From Xenorhabdus innexi (GTDB lineage Bacteria > Pseudomonadota > Gammaproteobacteria > Enterobacterales > Enterobacteriaceae): a stretch of DNA of 64,000 nucleotides. The notes beneath the pieces are model-generated. The model was not told the origin of the DNA, ran no database searches, and saw nothing but the letters and a program-made list of their open reading frames with translations. Each line of letters begins with the position of its first letter. Within the stretch, counting starts at the first letter, position 1. The stretch is taken from NCBI RefSeq assembly GCF_002632485.1, contig NZ_NIBU01000015.1:1-64000 (forward strand), written 5' to 3'. The translations under genes were made by a program, and so were the position numbers. This document shows, in pieces, positions 47,437 to 59,845 of this stretch.

Positions 47437-48837
47437 TTAGCCTATATTTTCTACCTGTTTTTGTTCCCGGATAAATTTTGCCACCCAATAAATCAGTGAC
47501 ACAATCAGCAAAAAGGCACCACCCACCATCAGTGAAAAACGCGTATCCGGATTAATCGCCATCCCAATCAAGACAAAAGACAGGAAAATCAATGTCAGGT
47601 AATTGATATAAGGGAAGAGTATCGATTTAAACCGATGCTGTTTCAGGGCTTCCTGATGATGCTGACGGAAACGTAACTGGCTGACCAGAATCACAAACCA
47701 CGGAACCATTCCCGGCAGAACACTGGCGCTATAAACATACACAAAAACAGACTGTGGGTTCGGGATCAGATAATTCAGGCTGGAACCTGCAATCAGGCAG
47801 CCAATAGTGATTGCAATACATCTGACAGGAACACCATTTTTCGATAATTTCAGCAATGAAGCCGGTAACTGACGATTTTCCGCCAACGCATATAACATCC
47901 TGCCTCCGCTGTACATGCCGCTGTTACAGCCTGAAAGTGCCGCAGTCAGTACAACAAAGTTGATCACTGCCGCTGCCGAAGCAATGCCGACTTTAGCAAA
48001 AGTCATTACAAACGGGCTGCCATGGCTTCCTACCTCAGTCCATGGGAATAAGGTGACAACAATAAAAATCGCCCCGACATAGAAGATCAGAATACGCCAT
48101 AAAATATTGTTGATTGCTTTTTTCAGAGTTACCTGCGGGTTTTTGGCCTCACCGGCGGTAATCCCCACCAACTCGACCCCCTGATACGATGCAACCACAA
48201 TACACAGAGCAAACAGGAACCCTTTCCAACCACCGGAGAAGAAACCACCATGTATGGTAAGATTATCAAGACCGATGGGTTGCCAGTCATTACCTAATCC
48301 AAAAAATATCAGCCCGATACCCACCAAGATCATCACAATAATCGTAGTGACTTTGATCATCGCAAACCAAAATTCCAGCTCGCCATACAACCGTACGGCC
48401 GCCAGATTAGCCAATGCCACCAGACTGACAGCCACCAGAGCAGCAACCCATTGTGGTAAATCAGGGAACCAGAACTCGGCATATACGCCTACAGCAGTAA
48501 TTTCTGAAATACCGACCGAAACCCACATGAACCAATAGCCCCAGGCAGTCAGGTATCCCCAGTAGGGGCTGAGGTATTTATGACCAAAAGCAGCAAATGA
48601 ACCGGTGACAGGCTCAAGAAATAACATTTCGCCCATTGACCGCATAATGAAAAAGACAAAAAGACCGGCAATAATGTAAGCCAGTAAAACTGAGGGGCCA
48701 GCCCATTTCAGGGTACTGGCAGAGCCCATGAACAGCCCGACGCCGATTGTGCCACCCAGCGCAATCAGCTCAATATGACGTGCTTCCAGTCCCCTTTGCA
48801 GCCCCTGTTCGGGCAGATCTTGTTTCGAATCACTCAT
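47437..48837 (-). CDS. yifK: Amino-acid permease YifK (ThrP)
   Basis: 466 residues, APC-superfamily amino-acid:H+ symporter with 12 helices. N-terminal [20 protein letters not shown] and [23 protein letters not shown]-type segments (here split: [24 protein letters not shown]) are typical of the family. E. coli YifK/ThrP imports threonine and serine. In E. coli it is under Lrp and the GcvB small RNA. It lies between the tRNAs and wecG as in E. coli. Confidence 0.95.
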   Translation of the reverse strand: MSDSKQDLPEQGLQRGLEARHIELIALGGTIGVGLFMGSASTLKWAGPSVLLAYIIAGLFVFFIMRSMGEMLFLEPVTGSFAAFGHKYLSPYWGYLTAWGYWFMWVSVGISEITAVGVYAEFWFPDLPQWVAALVAVSLVALANLAAVRLYGELEFWFAMIKVTTIIVMILVGIGLIFFGLGNDWQPIGLDNLTIHGGFFSGGWKGFLFALCIVVASYQGVELVGITAGEAKNPQVTLKKAINNILWRILIFYVGAIFIVVTLFPWTEVGSHGSPFVMTFAKVGIASAAAVINFVVLTAALSGCNSGMYSGGRMLYALAENRQLPASLLKLSKNGVPVRCIAITIGCLIAGSSLNYLIPNPQSVFVYVYSASVLPGMVPWFVILVSQLRFRQHHQEALKQHRFKSILFPYINYLTLIFLSFVLIGMAINPDTRFSLMVGGAFLLIVSLIYWVAKFIREQKQVENIG

Positions 48838-48942
48838 AAAACTCCCTATCCATTTTTATGGTGTCTATATTATTTGCAAACAGAAAAAATACAGGAATTG
48901 ATAATCAATGGTTGTGAAGATAAGTTGTAAAAAGGCAGGGAT

Positions 48943-48956
48943 CAAAACACGTTTTG
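48943..48956. promoter_or_regulatory. Palindrome upstream of yifK
   Basis: CAAAAC-AC-GTTTTG, arms perfect, with an outer GGCA/TGCC pair (48934-48937 and 48955-48958) that could extend a hairpin. About 106 bp upstream of yifK. It could be an operator or a leader hairpin; no regulator assigned. Confidence 0.35.
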
Positions 48957-49107
48957 CCTATCAGTGAAATAAAAAATTGTAAAATCGAGTCAACGAAAGT
49001 GATTAAATGATGTGGATGAGGTAAGGCATCCCACTGCTCCGTGCCCAACGTCAATCCAGATACAGTGGGTTAGCTGCAATTAAAACAATATCTACTTAAA
49101 ACAATAC

Positions 49108-49839
49108 CTACAGCTTACCCCTGTAGTAATATCCCAGAAATTTCAAAAGTTTGATTTGCCTTCGGATGCGGCTAGGCTGTGACAACAGACGATAAAGCCA
49201 TTCCAGACCTAGATTTTGCCAAATTTTTGGCGCGCGTTTCACATGGCCAGTGAAAACATCATACGTCCCTCCGACTCCCATATACAGTGAGCCAGAATGC
49301 ACTTTTCGACAGTCACGCATAAAAATTTCCTGTCTGGGCGAGCCCATTGCGACCGTGACAATTTTTGCACCGCTGGCATGAATACGCTCAAATACCGCAT
49401 TACGCTCCTCAGCGGTAAAATAGCCATCCTGACTGCCGACGATATTGACGTTCCACTGTTCACGAAGTTTATGTTCAGTCTGCGCCAGAATATCCGGTTT
49501 TCCACCCACCAGAAATACAGGTGTACCTTCACGTCCTGCTCGCTCCATCAAGGCTTCCCATAGATCTGCACCCGCAATGCGTGATACCTGCGCATCCGGG
49601 TATTTACGCCGGATGGCACGCACGATACTGATGCCATCCGCATAAAGATATTCTGCTTCATCCAGCAAGGTGCTCAGAGCATTGTCTTTCTCAGCAGTGA
49701 GCACTTTTTCTGCATTGATCGCCACCAGAGTCCCTGCCTTAACCTGCCCATCCTGAAAAAGATGATCAAGGAAATGCGACATTCCCTGAAACCCCCACAG
49801 TTTCAGACCACGGATATGATATTTACGTATATTATTCAT
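49108..49839 (-). CDS. wecG: UDP-ManNAcA transferase WecG (RffM)
   Basis: 243 residues, glycosyltransferase family 26 (WecG/TagA). Adds N-acetylmannosaminuronic acid to lipid I, giving ECA lipid II, on the cytoplasmic face. Motifs [47 protein letters not shown], and the membrane-binding C-terminus [19 protein letters not shown]. Overlaps wzyE by 8 nt and ends the operon. The stop lies in a tandem duplication of TTAAAACAATAYCTAC. Confidence 0.97.
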   Translation of the reverse strand: MNNIRKYHIRGLKLWGFQGMSHFLDHLFQDGQVKAGTLVAINAEKVLTAEKDNALSTLLDEAEYLYADGISIVRAIRRKYPDAQVSRIAGADLWEALMERAGREGTPVFLVGGKPDILAQTEHKLREQWNVNIVGSQDGYFTAEERNAVFERIHASGAKIVTVAMGSPRQEIFMRDCRKVHSGSLYMGVGGTYDVFTGHVKRAPKIWQNLGLEWLYRLLSQPSRIRRQIKLLKFLGYYYRGKL

Positions 49840-51247
49840 CGCTATTTTTGCTCCTTACATCCACTCGGACAGGGGTTTCTGGTGATACAGACATATTGGT
49901 GATGACAAATTTCCGGACAAGCCCAGCACTGTCAAACAGCCAGTACAGCAATTTTGCCACTATCAGACACAAACCAAAGACAGCACCAAAGAACACAACA
50001 CGGGAAACAAAAGAATCCATACCTTCGCGAGCAAGGACTATCATGTTGAAAATCGCACCAAAGCAGAATGCCTGCAAAATAGCAGCCTTATAACGGTTTT
50101 TTTCCTGTTTCCCGGCTTCATAAATCCAGTCAAACCACTTGATAATCATGCCAACCACGACTGCGCCAAGGGGTATGAAAAATACGCCCCCCATAACAAC
50201 CAATGAACCGATTAGAGTTGGGGAAATTGCCAGACCGGAATGGTTATTCAGTACATCCCAGGTAAAATAATTGGCTGTGTTCCAGACCAAATTTGGCCGA
50301 TCCGGCCAGACCCAGCTCGGAATAAAAACATAGAAATCGCGGATAATCGGGGCTAACCCCTGAAAATCAATTTTGCTGTAGTTATCCAACAGTAAAGCCA
50401 AATTCTCCCACGGAGAAAAAGTATCTCGGGTCAGATACAGGAAGGTATAAAATGCTTCTGCTCCGCTCACATCAAGGCTATAACGTTTCAGAGCCAGCCA
50501 GAACATACCGACGATGCCCATCACACCGGCCACAAGCAGCATCCACAGTGTAATCCAGCCCCGGACGATACCGATAAACAGAAACAGGGCAAACGCAATG
50601 ATAATATTGGCGCGGGTGCCGCCAACAATGACATAAGTCAGAATGCCGAACCCGACTGTTCCCACTAAAAATAACAACCAACGCGTTTTGGTTGGTTTCA
50701 GGAAAAAGACCACCAGCATGGCGGGGATAAAGAAGTAGAAAAAGCGCTTAAGCGCCACTCCGGAAACCTTACTGGAAAAAATCTGGCTGTATGACTGTAA
50801 CTTAAATAACAGAAAACCATTTTGCAGGAAGAAAGAGCCAACGGAAAAGATGGCAATGCCCGCCAACAAAAGCCACGCCAGATTAGTCTCCACCCGGTTC
50901 ATGGTGAATAAAGGCCTGCGCGGTACAAGATTACTTGTTACGCTATTCTGATCCGAAGACCGATACCTGAGACGTACTTTATAACTGACATAATAAATAG
51001 CGTAGAAACAGGTTGATGCTAATATCGCATACAGCAGTGAACTCACCGGTACAACCTGCACATCAAACTGAAAAACCAGCAGGCTCGTCAGCGGGAAACC
51101 AAAATAAAAAGTCAGCAGGTAAAGCAGTGAGAAAAAAATATTAAAATTAAAACGAACGCGTTGAAATTCTTGATACGTCAGTGCCAGAATAAAAACCAGC
51201 GAAATCGTGTAAACAATAAACAACCCACCCAATTGCACCAACGTCAT
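49832..51247 (-). CDS. wzyE: ECA polymerase WzyE
   Basis: 471 residues from ATG 51247, which overlaps the wecF stop as ATGA; a longer frame to 51286 is inside wecF. About 11-12 membrane segments with large periplasmic loops. [39 protein letters not shown] and [16 protein letters not shown] are characteristic. Polymerises the flipped trisaccharide repeat in the periplasm, with chain length set by WzzE. Confidence 0.97.
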   Translation of the reverse strand: MTLVQLGGLFIVYTISLVFILALTYQEFQRVRFNFNIFFSLLYLLTFYFGFPLTSLLVFQFDVQVVPVSSLLYAILASTCFYAIYYVSYKVRLRYRSSDQNSVTSNLVPRRPLFTMNRVETNLAWLLLAGIAIFSVGSFFLQNGFLLFKLQSYSQIFSSKVSGVALKRFFYFFIPAMLVVFFLKPTKTRWLLFLVGTVGFGILTYVIVGGTRANIIIAFALFLFIGIVRGWITLWMLLVAGVMGIVGMFWLALKRYSLDVSGAEAFYTFLYLTRDTFSPWENLALLLDNYSKIDFQGLAPIIRDFYVFIPSWVWPDRPNLVWNTANYFTWDVLNNHSGLAISPTLIGSLVVMGGVFFIPLGAVVVGMIIKWFDWIYEAGKQEKNRYKAAILQAFCFGAIFNMIVLAREGMDSFVSRVVFFGAVFGLCLIVAKLLYWLFDSAGLVRKFVITNMSVSPETPVRVDVRSKNSDE

Positions 51248-52329
51248 GGCAACTCTCCAGATGCTTCCAGCAGGGCCATCTTCCACCCTTTGACAAAATT
51301 AGGATCAAAAAAAGCGATTGCCCGCTTATCGAGAGACAGCATCTGACGCTGTGCTTCCTGCACCCAATGCTTATTCAGTTCATCACCATCAAACAGGATC
51401 GGTATTTGCTGTTCGGCTAAGTCCTGCCAGAAGGGATTCTGACGGCTCAGAACAAAAGGGATCCCCTGTTGAATCAGCAGACAAAGCGTTCCTATCCCCT
51501 GCTGGCGCTGAAAAATAAAATAGCCCAAATCACATTGACGCAGTAATGATAAATAATCGTCAAAAGTCATTTTTTCTTTCAGTATCCTGACATTTTCAGC
51601 TCTGAATAACGACAATGCAGCCTGTTCCACACGCTGGATATAAGCCTGATTATTCTCGGGATAACCCATTGGCAGGATAATCCGTGCTTCCGAACCAAAT
51701 TGGCGGTGAATTTTGTGTAGTGCTTCAATATGCCGATTAGATTGATCACCTGAATTTCCCAGTAAGAGGGTAATCCCTTCAGGGGAAAATAATTTTTCTG
51801 TCACTGTCAGCGAAGGTGTCATCCGTGTTGGGAAATAGAGCAGTGAAGCCGGTACACGAGGGTTGGATTTGGCGAAATAGTTAAGATCACCACGCGTAGC
51901 AAATACTTTCCCTATCCTCTTCTGAGCCAGACGACGCAATAGATAGAACAAACGATATTTAAGCTGGCGGGAATCTTCATACAAATCAGCTCCCCACACA
52001 TGCCACCAGAATTGATGACGTTTGATTTTTCCGGTCAATAAAGCCAGCCATAAACCGGGATTAAACTGCCCATGGAAAAAGAAGCGGTTAGCCCGGTCTT
52101 CCTGTGCCTGTGCGATAACTGCCTGCGATAATAGTGCTTTGTTTTCATAAGTTGTGATTGTTAAAGCAGGATAATTTTCTGCTACCCCTGAGTTATTTTT
52201 AGCCACCACCATAAAACACGGCTTGGCTGAGGAATTAATTTCCTGTGCCAGTACGTCATTAAAAAAACGCAGCAGCGTTTGATTGTGATGTGGGATATCC
52301 GATCCCAATACGTGGATTAAGGTTGTCAT
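51244..52329 (-). CDS. wecF: Fuc4NAc transferase WecF (RffT)
   Basis: 361 residues from ATG 52329, in ATGA overlap with wzxE. Transfers 4-acetamido-4,6-dideoxygalactose from dTDP-Fuc4NAc to lipid II, giving lipid III. N-terminal [71 protein letters not shown], all as in the family. Confidence 0.97.
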   Translation of the reverse strand: MTTLIHVLGSDIPHHNQTLLRFFNDVLAQEINSSAKPCFMVVAKNNSGVAENYPALTITTYENKALLSQAVIAQAQEDRANRFFFHGQFNPGLWLALLTGKIKRHQFWWHVWGADLYEDSRQLKYRLFYLLRRLAQKRIGKVFATRGDLNYFAKSNPRVPASLLYFPTRMTPSLTVTEKLFSPEGITLLLGNSGDQSNRHIEALHKIHRQFGSEARIILPMGYPENNQAYIQRVEQAALSLFRAENVRILKEKMTFDDYLSLLRQCDLGYFIFQRQQGIGTLCLLIQQGIPFVLSRQNPFWQDLAEQQIPILFDGDELNKHWVQEAQRQMLSLDKRAIAFFDPNFVKGWKMALLEASGELP

Positions 52330-53576
52330 GCTCGTCTGCAATAAATAATAAATACGCTACAACAAAGGCTAAAATAAACGATATAAGTCGCCATATAAGA
52401 CTGTGCTGCTCCCAACGCTCCATTTATCGGGATCAGCCAGTGAGAAAAACCTGTCAACAGCAGAAACTGGCTGACTTCCGCCAGTACGTAAAAACGCAGG
52501 GCGGCTTTTGCTATCACCAGATAGCCAAAAACATAAGCACAAACTTTCAGAACATCCCCTACCAACTGCCATGCGAATAGATCCCGCATTGCGGTAAATT
52601 TATCTGAAAATAACAGCCAGATAACAAAATCACGCAATAACCAGACGGAAAAACTGGCAATGGCCACTGCAGGTAATACAAATTTCAGTGCCTTTACGAT
52701 CTCACTGGTGATCTTATTTTTACTTTCTAAACGAGAAAGAGTCGGCAGCAAATAAACGGTAAAAGAGGCAGTAATAAATTGTAAGTAAGCATCAGAAATA
52801 CTGCTGACACCCTGCCAAATTCCCACTTCTTCCCAACTATAATGCTCTGCCATTAAATTTCGCATCATGATGTAAGCGACTGGCAGTGTAATGGATGTCA
52901 GCAATGCCATCAGCGTAAACTTCCCTAAATGGCTGGCAATGACACGATCCCAAGCTGGCTTCAATGATGAAAACGCTATTGTTTTTCTATGCAGTAACAT
53001 CATTCCTGCCGGTAAAACCACTAACGCAGGGACTAAAGCCAACCCAGCCAGAGCACCTTCATAACCACCCAGCCAATAACACAGGACATAAGCAATAACC
53101 CCTGTCAGGCTGCCCAGTATAATTGCCAGAGCATTTCCCTGAGCATCGCGGAACCCCTTCAAAATAGCCAGAAAATAGTTGGCATAAGCGATTCCCATTT
53201 GGATAAATGCGAGCGCCTGCACAACAGTTTTGTAATGATTGTGACCAAACAAACCAATACTGATAGCGTCACTGAATAACAGGAAAACTACCGCCAGTAA
53301 GGTAGAAAACCCCAGAATAATCGTGGATGATGTTCCCAGGACAGCCCTGAGCTTTTCTGGTTGAGAATGGTGCTCCGCAACATATTTGGTCACACCATTG
53401 AAAATCCCGGCACCGGACAGTACCCCCAGAACAGTAATGAGCTGGCGGAAATTTCCCGCCTGCCCCACTCCTGCCGGGCCAAAGGAAACGGCCAGAAGTT
53501 TAACGACCAGTAACCCCACACCAATTTTGATTAGTGTGGAGCCCGCCGTCCAGACTGAGGCTTTGGCAAGTGACAT
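52326..53576 (-). CDS. wzxE: ECA flippase WzxE
   Basis: 416 residues from ATG 53576, one base after the wecE stop (TGATATG). MATE/MOP-type lipid III flippase with 12 segments; starts [19 protein letters not shown], and carries [20 protein letters not shown] and [19 protein letters not shown]. Moves undecaprenyl-PP-linked trisaccharide across the inner membrane. Confidence 0.97.
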   Translation of the reverse strand: MSLAKASVWTAGSTLIKIGVGLLVVKLLAVSFGPAGVGQAGNFRQLITVLGVLSGAGIFNGVTKYVAEHHSQPEKLRAVLGTSSTIILGFSTLLAVVFLLFSDAISIGLFGHNHYKTVVQALAFIQMGIAYANYFLAILKGFRDAQGNALAIILGSLTGVIAYVLCYWLGGYEGALAGLALVPALVVLPAGMMLLHRKTIAFSSLKPAWDRVIASHLGKFTLMALLTSITLPVAYIMMRNLMAEHYSWEEVGIWQGVSSISDAYLQFITASFTVYLLPTLSRLESKNKITSEIVKALKFVLPAVAIASFSVWLLRDFVIWLLFSDKFTAMRDLFAWQLVGDVLKVCAYVFGYLVIAKAALRFYVLAEVSQFLLLTGFSHWLIPINGALGAAQSYMATYIVYFSLCCSVFIIYCRRA

Positions 53577-53577
53577 A

Positions 53578-54708
53578 TCAGGCAAAAAATTCCTTGATGC
53601 GGCTGATAACGAACTGTTGTTCTTCATCAGTGATATTGTAAAACATAGGTAAGCGTACTAAGCGTTCACTTTCGCCGGTAGTAAAACGGTCTTCGCCATG
53701 AAAACGACCACATTTTTCACCCGCCGGGCTGGTATGCAGTGCAACGTAATGGAATACCGTCAGGATATCCGCCTCTTTCATAAAGCGGTTAAATTCACTA
53801 CGCTCTGCCACATCTTTCAGTTTGATATAAAACATATGTGCGTTGTGTTCCAGATGTTCTGGCACAACCGGCAGAGTCAGTAACCCTTTATCAGCCAATG
53901 GTTTCAGAGCCTGATAGTAATTATTCCATAACATCAGGCGACGCTGATTGATTTTATCCGCGACTTCCAGTTGTGCCCACAAAAATGCGGCCTGTAAATC
54001 AGATAAAAGATAACTGGAACCAATATCACGCCATGTATATTTGTCTACCTGCCCCCGGAAGAACTGAGCGCGGTTAGTGCCTTTTTCACGGATAACCTCG
54101 GCACGGGCAAGCATGGATTGATCGTTGATCAACGTTGCTCCACCTTCACCACCAGCCGAATAATTTTTAGTTTCATGAAAGCTGAAACAGCCAATATGAC
54201 CGATAGTGCCTAATGCACGGCCTTTATAAGTAGACATAACGCCCTGTGCCGCATCTTCTACGACATACAGATTATACTTTTCTGCCAATGCCATAATGGT
54301 ATCCATTTCGCAGGCTACCCCGGCATAATGTACCGGCACAATGGCGCGGGTTTTATCCGTGATGGCGGCTTCAATTTTGGTTTCATCAATGTTCATCGTA
54401 TCTGGATGAATATCCACGAAAACAATTGTTGCTCCACGCAGAACAAAGGCATTAGAAGTCGAAACAAAGGTGTAGCTCGGCATGATGATTTCGTCACCCG
54501 GCTGGATATTCAGCAGTATTGCTGCCATCTCCAATGAAGCAGTACAGGATGGTGTCAGCAGCACTTTCAGGCAGCTAAAACGCTTTTCCATCCACTCTTC
54601 ACAACGCTTGGTAAAACCACCATCACCACACAATTTCCCGCTGGCCATTGCCTGTTGCATATATTCCAGTTCAGTGCCGACTACCGGTGGTTTATTAAAT
54701 GGAATCAT
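53578..54708 (-). CDS. wecE: dTDP-4-dehydro-6-deoxyglucose transaminase WecE
   Basis: 376 residues from ATG 54708 ([17 protein letters not shown]), preceded by AGAGGA. PLP-dependent DegT/DnrJ aminotransferase making dTDP-Fuc4N. PLP Lys in SFHETKNYSAGGEGG; YTFVSTSNAFVLRGA, VEDAAQG and LQAAFLWAQLE are typical. The frame upstream to 54804 lies in wecD and is not used. Overlaps wecD by 14 nt. Confidence 0.97.
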   Translation of the reverse strand: MIPFNKPPVVGTELEYMQQAMASGKLCGDGGFTKRCEEWMEKRFSCLKVLLTPSCTASLEMAAILLNIQPGDEIIMPSYTFVSTSNAFVLRGATIVFVDIHPDTMNIDETKIEAAITDKTRAIVPVHYAGVACEMDTIMALAEKYNLYVVEDAAQGVMSTYKGRALGTIGHIGCFSFHETKNYSAGGEGGATLINDQSMLARAEVIREKGTNRAQFFRGQVDKYTWRDIGSSYLLSDLQAAFLWAQLEVADKINQRRLMLWNNYYQALKPLADKGLLTLPVVPEHLEHNAHMFYIKLKDVAERSEFNRFMKEADILTVFHYVALHTSPAGEKCGRFHGEDRFTTGESERLVRLPMFYNITDEEQQFVISRIKEFFA

Positions 54709-55426
54709 TTCGTCCTCTGTATAACCAATATGCGGTGCTTTCGATGGTCGCACCACTACGTGTATAAAGACGCAAGGCCGGGATATTGCTGATTTGTGTC
54801 GCAATTCTCAGCCGCTGTATCTGATGGTTATGACACCACTGTTGCGCCGCCGACATCAATTTCCTGCCAATTCCCTGCTGATACTTACCCGGTAATACAG
54901 CCAGTAAGCCTATCCGTGCTTCATGGTTTCCGGTGTTCCTCATAGTGACAAAGCCGACAGGGCTGCCGGATTCATCGTTGACGAGTAAACATTCGTGGTC
55001 AAAAGTGCCCAGAATTGCGTTTTCAACCCAGACTGCATAAAACCGACCGCTGTCATCCGGCTGATACCAAGGAGCACGAAAACGGCTGACTGTAAATACA
55101 CAGGCAGCCGCCGCTTTCAGTAACGGAATATCCTGTGGGGTCGCCGTTATCAGGCATTGCTCCCTGCCAACCTTTTCTGGGCTGACCGGTAAAAGTAAAT
55201 CTGCTTCGCCTTCCACCAGGGAGAATCCCAGAGCGGACAATTCATCTATCAGATGCGGCTGTTGAGCCGATATTTTCGCCTGCACCAGTGCATATTCATC
55301 TAACTGAGCTGTTGTTATCTGCCTCGGTATCAACAAAGACTCAGGCGCTAAATTCAGACGGGCAGTGGACAGGCCAAAAAATTGGCTGTCCCATTCCAAA
55401 GGTTCAATATCAGCGTGAATAGACAT
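54695..55426 (-). CDS. wecD: dTDP-Fuc4N acetyltransferase WecD (RffC)
   Basis: 243 residues, GNAT fold. Acetylates dTDP-Fuc4N with acetyl-CoA. [30 protein letters not shown], and the acetyl-CoA site [21 protein letters not shown]-terminal [13 protein letters not shown]. Overlaps rffH by 17 nt. Confidence 0.95.
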   Translation of the reverse strand: MSIHADIEPLEWDSQFFGLSTARLNLAPESLLIPRQITTAQLDEYALVQAKISAQQPHLIDELSALGFSLVEGEADLLLPVSPEKVGREQCLITATPQDIPLLKAAAACVFTVSRFRAPWYQPDDSGRFYAVWVENAILGTFDHECLLVNDESGSPVGFVTMRNTGNHEARIGLLAVLPGKYQQGIGRKLMSAAQQWCHNHQIQRLRIATQISNIPALRLYTRSGATIESTAYWLYRGRNDSI

Positions 55427-56285
55427 GGAGTATATCCAGCAAATATTGACCGTATCCTGTTTTTACCAGCTCTGCCGCAGAAGCCCTGACCTGCTCATCA
55501 CTCATCCAGCCATTACGCCATGCGATCTCTTCCAGACAGGCAATTTTGAAGCCCTGCCGTTTTTCGACAGTCTGCACAAATGTACTGGCTTCAATCAGAC
55601 TGTCATGAGTACCGGTATCCAGCCAGGCAAAACCTCGCCCCAGTAACTCAACATTCAGTTCGCCCTGTTCCAGATATATCTGGTTAATAGTGGTGATTTC
55701 CAGCTCTCCACGGGCAGATGGTTTTACCTGCTTGGCAAAATCCACAACTTTGTTGTCATAAAAGTAAAGCCCGGTCACAGCCCAGTTTGATTTTGGTTGC
55801 ACCGGCTTTTCTTCAATGGAAAGCACGCGATATTGTTCGTCAAATTCCACCACACCGAACCGCTCAGGGTCCATAACCTGATAGCCGAATACGGTTGCAC
55901 CCTGACTACGGGTTGCAACACTCTGCAACTTGGGACTGAATGCCTGACCAAAGAAAATATTGTCACCCAGCACCAGACAACAAGGGTCTTCGCCAATAAA
56001 CTCTTCGCCTATCAGGAATGCCTGTGCCAGACCATCCGGTGAAGGCTGTACGGCATAGCTCAAATGAATGCCAAAACGCTCACCATTACCCAGCAACCGC
56101 TGGAATGCAGGTAAATCTTCCTGAGTTGAAATAATCAGGATATCGCGTACTCCGGCCAGCATTAAGACTGACAATGGATAGTAGATCATTGGCTTGTCAT
56201 AAATAGGCAATAACTGCTTTGATACGCCACGTGTTATTGGATACAGACGTGTGCCGGAGCCACCTGCCAGTATAATTCCTTTCAT
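55410..56285 (-). CDS. rffH: Glucose-1-phosphate thymidylyltransferase RffH
   Basis: 291 residues, RmlA family. Makes dTDP-glucose. Nucleotide-binding [20 protein letters not shown] at residue 8, [25 protein letters not shown] and [15 protein letters not shown]. Follows rffG by 18 bp. Confidence 0.97.
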   Translation of the reverse strand: MKGIILAGGSGTRLYPITRGVSKQLLPIYDKPMIYYPLSVLMLAGVRDILIISTQEDLPAFQRLLGNGERFGIHLSYAVQPSPDGLAQAFLIGEEFIGEDPCCLVLGDNIFFGQAFSPKLQSVATRSQGATVFGYQVMDPERFGVVEFDEQYRVLSIEEKPVQPKSNWAVTGLYFYDNKVVDFAKQVKPSARGELEITTINQIYLEQGELNVELLGRGFAWLDTGTHDSLIEASTFVQTVEKRQGFKIACLEEIAWRNGWMSDEQVRASAAELVKTGYGQYLLDILHVYSR

Positions 56286-56303
56286 GTCATCCCCCAGATG
56301 GAT

Positions 56304-57404
56304 TTATTTATTTCCGCAATGATCAAACTTTCCATCATGGTCGGACAAGCCAAGACGTTCCCCTGCATAAGAGCCATCCTGCACCCTGCGCCACCAGTTT
56401 TCGTTTGCCAGATACCACTGCACGGTTTTACGAATACCGGATTCAAAAGTTTCCTGCGGTGTCCAGCCCAGTTCACGTTCAATTTTTGCGGCATCAATGG
56501 CATAGCGCATATCATGCCCCGGTCGATCAGTGACGTAGGTAATCAGCTCACGATAATGGGCCACGCCCTCTGGTTTTTCTGGTTTAAACTCTTCCAGCAA
56601 CTCACAAATAGTCTCGACCACATCAATATTGCGGCGTTCATTATGACCGCCAATATTATAGGTTTCGCCCGGTACGGCCTGAGTCACGACCAGATATAAT
56701 GCCCGTGCGTGATCTTCGACATACAGCCAGTCACGGATCTGTTCCCCCTTACCGTAAACAGGCAACGGTTTACCTGCCAGTGCATTCAGGATCACCAGAG
56801 GGATCAGTTTTTCCGGGAAATGGTAAGGCCCATAGTTATTCGAACAGTTTGTGATCATGGTCGGTAAACCATAGGTACGGTGCCATGCCCTGACCAGATG
56901 GTCGCTGGATGCCTTGGAGGCAGAGTAAGGGCTGCTCGGCGCGTAAGGCGTTGTTTCGGTGAAAAATCCCTCTTCGTCGTGCAAATCACCATATACCTCA
57001 TCCGTAGAAATATGGTGAAAACGGAATGCCGCCTGTCTTTCCTTATCCAGTTGCTGCCAAAATGCACGAGCCGCTTCCAATAGGGTATAAGTGCCAATGA
57101 TATTGGTTTCGATGAACGCCGCTGGTCCGTCAATGGAACGATCAACATGGCTTTCCGCCGCCAGATGCATCACCGCATCAGGCTGGTATTGCTGAAAAAT
57201 ACGATCCAAAGCATCACGATGACAGATATCCACCTGTGCAAACGCATAATGAGGATGACCTGCCACCGATGACAGTGATTCAAGGTTGCCAGCATAAGTC
57301 AGGCTATCTACAACAACGACACTGTCTTCGGTATGATTGATGATATGGCGAACCACCGCAGAACCAATAAAGCCTGCTCCGCCCGTAATCAGAATACGTT
57401 TCAA
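56304..57404 (-). CDS. rffG: dTDP-glucose 4,6-dehydratase RffG
   Basis: 366 residues. RmlB-type short-chain dehydrogenase fold: [13 protein letters not shown] near residue 8, [12 protein letters not shown], catalytic TDEVYGD and [15 protein letters not shown]. The start is TTG, overlapping the wecC stop (TTGA) with AAGGAG eight bases upstream; no better ATG exists. The C-terminus is about ten residues longer than in E. coli ([13 protein letters not shown]). Confidence 0.96.
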   Translation of the reverse strand: MKRILITGGAGFIGSAVVRHIINHTEDSVVVVDSLTYAGNLESLSSVAGHPHYAFAQVDICHRDALDRIFQQYQPDAVMHLAAESHVDRSIDGPAAFIETNIIGTYTLLEAARAFWQQLDKERQAAFRFHHISTDEVYGDLHDEEGFFTETTPYAPSSPYSASKASSDHLVRAWHRTYGLPTMITNCSNNYGPYHFPEKLIPLVILNALAGKPLPVYGKGEQIRDWLYVEDHARALYLVVTQAVPGETYNIGGHNERRNIDVVETICELLEEFKPEKPEGVAHYRELITYVTDRPGHDMRYAIDAAKIERELGWTPQETFESGIRKTVQWYLANENWWRRVQDGSYAGERLGLSDHDGKFDHCGNK

Positions 57405-58663
57405 CGCCAGACTCCTTTACTATCAACAACCCATTTTTGTTTTATCTGGCTGCCGTTGATGGCTTTAAACTGACTGTGATCCACCAGCATCAATACAATA
57501 TCCGCATCGCTCAGTGCCTGTTGCAGGCTGACCAGCTCCACCATGCCTTCCAGTGAGTGAGGCAATTCGTGAATATTCGGTTCAACAGCCAAAGTAGAGC
57601 CAGCATGCCACTGCGCCACCATTTTGGTGATATGAACCGCTGGGCTTTCACGTAAATCATCAATGTTTGATTTAAATGCCAGACCAAAACAGGCAATTTT
57701 GATTTCACTGGCCCGCTTGTTGCTTTCCGCCAGACAGTCCGCCACCGCAGCTTTCACTTGGTCAACAACCCAGAGTGGCTTGTCATCGTTCACAAGGCGG
57801 GCAGTGCGAATCAGACGAGACTGCGCAGGATTCTGCGACACAATAAACCACGGATCGACGGCAATGCAGTGCCCACCGACCCCCGGCCCCGGTTGCAGAA
57901 TATTCACCCGGGGATGCCGGTTTGCCAGAGTGATAAGTTCCCAGACATTAATGCCCTGCTCGGCACAAATAAGCGAAAGCTCATTAGCAAATGCGATGTT
58001 AACATCCCGGAAGCTATTCTCAGTCAGTTTACACATTTCAGCCGTTCTGGCATTGGTGACAACACATTCACCTTCAAGGAAAATTTTATACAACTCACTT
58101 GCTCTGGAAGATGATTTGGGTGTCATGCCTCCCACAACGCGGTCGTTTTTGATTAGCTCCACCATGACCTGACCCGGTAATACCCGTTCAGGACAATAAG
58201 CGATATCAATATCTGAATTCTCTCCTGCCTGTTGCGGGAAAGTGAGATCTGGCCGGGCTTCAGCCAGTTTTTCCGCCATTTGCTCCGTCGCACCGACCGG
58301 CGATGTTGATTCCAGAATAATCAGGTCACCTTTTTTCAAAACGGGTGCAATGGATTCTGCTGCCGAGTACACATAGGCCATATCAGGTTCGTGATCGCCC
58401 TTAAAAGGCGTGGGAACCGCTATCAGAAATGCATCCGCTGGCTGAGGCGAAGTTACCGCTCTCAGATAACCACCCTCAACAGCAATTTTTACAACGTGAT
58501 CCAAATCAGGCTCAACAATGTGAATCTCTCCACGATTAATCGTCTCTACTGCATGCTGGTTAACATCAACACCAATAACCGTTTTCTGGCAGGAAGCAAA
58601 TGCTGCCGCAGTAGGTAAACCGATATAACCAAGACCGATCACTGAAATTGTCTCAAAACTCAT
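57401..58663 (-). CDS. wecC: UDP-ManNAc dehydrogenase WecC
   Basis: 420 residues from ATG 58663 in ATGA overlap with wecB. Oxidises UDP-ManNAc twice to UDP-ManNAcA with NAD+. Rossmann motif [36 protein letters not shown], catalytic Cys in [13 protein letters not shown], and [17 protein letters not shown]. Confidence 0.97.
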   Translation of the reverse strand: MSFETISVIGLGYIGLPTAAAFASCQKTVIGVDVNQHAVETINRGEIHIVEPDLDHVVKIAVEGGYLRAVTSPQPADAFLIAVPTPFKGDHEPDMAYVYSAAESIAPVLKKGDLIILESTSPVGATEQMAEKLAEARPDLTFPQQAGENSDIDIAYCPERVLPGQVMVELIKNDRVVGGMTPKSSSRASELYKIFLEGECVVTNARTAEMCKLTENSFRDVNIAFANELSLICAEQGINVWELITLANRHPRVNILQPGPGVGGHCIAVDPWFIVSQNPAQSRLIRTARLVNDDKPLWVVDQVKAAVADCLAESNKRASEIKIACFGLAFKSNIDDLRESPAVHITKMVAQWHAGSTLAVEPNIHELPHSLEGMVELVSLQQALSDADIVLMLVDHSQFKAINGSQIKQKWVVDSKGVWR

Positions 58664-59790
58664 AATGTCACCTGATTTTTCTTCAAAATTTCCAGAATTT
58701 TCTGGCAAGCCTTACCATCTCCATAAGGGTTATGTGCGCGGCTCATTTGTTGATAAGCTGACTCATCCGTCAATAAACGCGTGACTTCATCAACAATAGT
58801 TTGGGTTTTTGTCCCTACCAGCCGAACAGTCCCCGCATCGGCTGCTTCCGGGCGCTCTGTGGTATTGCGCATAACCAGAACGGGCTTGCCGAGAGAGGGA
58901 GCTTCCTCCTGAATTCCACCTGAATCAGTGAGGATCAAATAGGCATGATCCATCAGATAAACAAAGGGTAAATAATCCTGCGGGCTGATAAGAATAACAT
59001 TATCAATGTCATGCAGAATGCGTTTTACCGGTTCACATACATTAGGATTCAGGTGTACAGGGTAAACAACCTGCACATCAGGGTGCATTCTGGCGATTTG
59101 CGCCAGCGCTTCACAAATTCGTTCAAAACCACCACCAAAATTTTCGCGGCGATGGCCTGTTACCAGAATCATCTTTTTCGCAGGGTCAATAAAAGGATAA
59201 AGCTCAGCAAGCCGCTCCTTTAATAGGTCGTCATGCACGATACGATCACGTACCCAGAGTAAAGCATCAATAACTGTATTTCCTGTAACGAAAACAGCAT
59301 TATCTGCAATAGATTCCTGTAAGAGATTACTGCGGGCGTTTTCTGTCGGGGCAAAATGATACGTCGCCAGATGGCCTGCAATTTTACGGTTAGCCTCTTC
59401 CGGCCACGGAGAGTAAAGATCGCCTGTTCTCAGTCCGGCTTCAACATGCCCTACCGGTATACGCTGGTAAAAAGCCGCCAGACTGGTTGCCATTGTTGTT
59501 GTGGTATCACCGTGCACCAGCACCACATCTGGCTTGAACTCATTCAAGACCGGCTTTATGGATTCAAGTATCCGACAGGTAATATCCGTGAGATCCTGCC
59601 CTTTTTTCATAATATTGAGATCAAAATCCGGCTTGATCCCAAATAAATTCAGTACCTGATCCAACATTTCCCTATGCTGTGCGGTCACACAAACTTTTGC
59701 CTCAAAATCACCATCCTCAGCCAAAGCGTGTACCAACGGTGCCATCTTGATGGCTTCCGGGCGAGTACCAAACACAGTCAACACTTTCAC
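58660..59790 (-). CDS. wecB: UDP-GlcNAc 2-epimerase WecB
   Basis: 376 residues, standard length. Interconverts UDP-GlcNAc and UDP-ManNAc. [75 protein letters not shown]. Follows wzzE by 55 bp. Confidence 0.98.
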   Translation of the reverse strand: MKVLTVFGTRPEAIKMAPLVHALAEDGDFEAKVCVTAQHREMLDQVLNLFGIKPDFDLNIMKKGQDLTDITCRILESIKPVLNEFKPDVVLVHGDTTTTMATSLAAFYQRIPVGHVEAGLRTGDLYSPWPEEANRKIAGHLATYHFAPTENARSNLLQESIADNAVFVTGNTVIDALLWVRDRIVHDDLLKERLAELYPFIDPAKKMILVTGHRRENFGGGFERICEALAQIARMHPDVQVVYPVHLNPNVCEPVKRILHDIDNVILISPQDYLPFVYLMDHAYLILTDSGGIQEEAPSLGKPVLVMRNTTERPEAADAGTVRLVGTKTQTIVDEVTRLLTDESAYQQMSRAHNPYGDGKACQKILEILKKNQVTL

Positions 59791-59845
59791 AGTGACTCTC
59801 TTATTTTGTTAATCATTGCTGGGTAGTTCCAAAAGGAATATAAAA

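Noticed and set aside
57663-58172. 169-codon plus-strand frame
   Set aside because: Antisense to wecC; shadow frame with no supporting signals.
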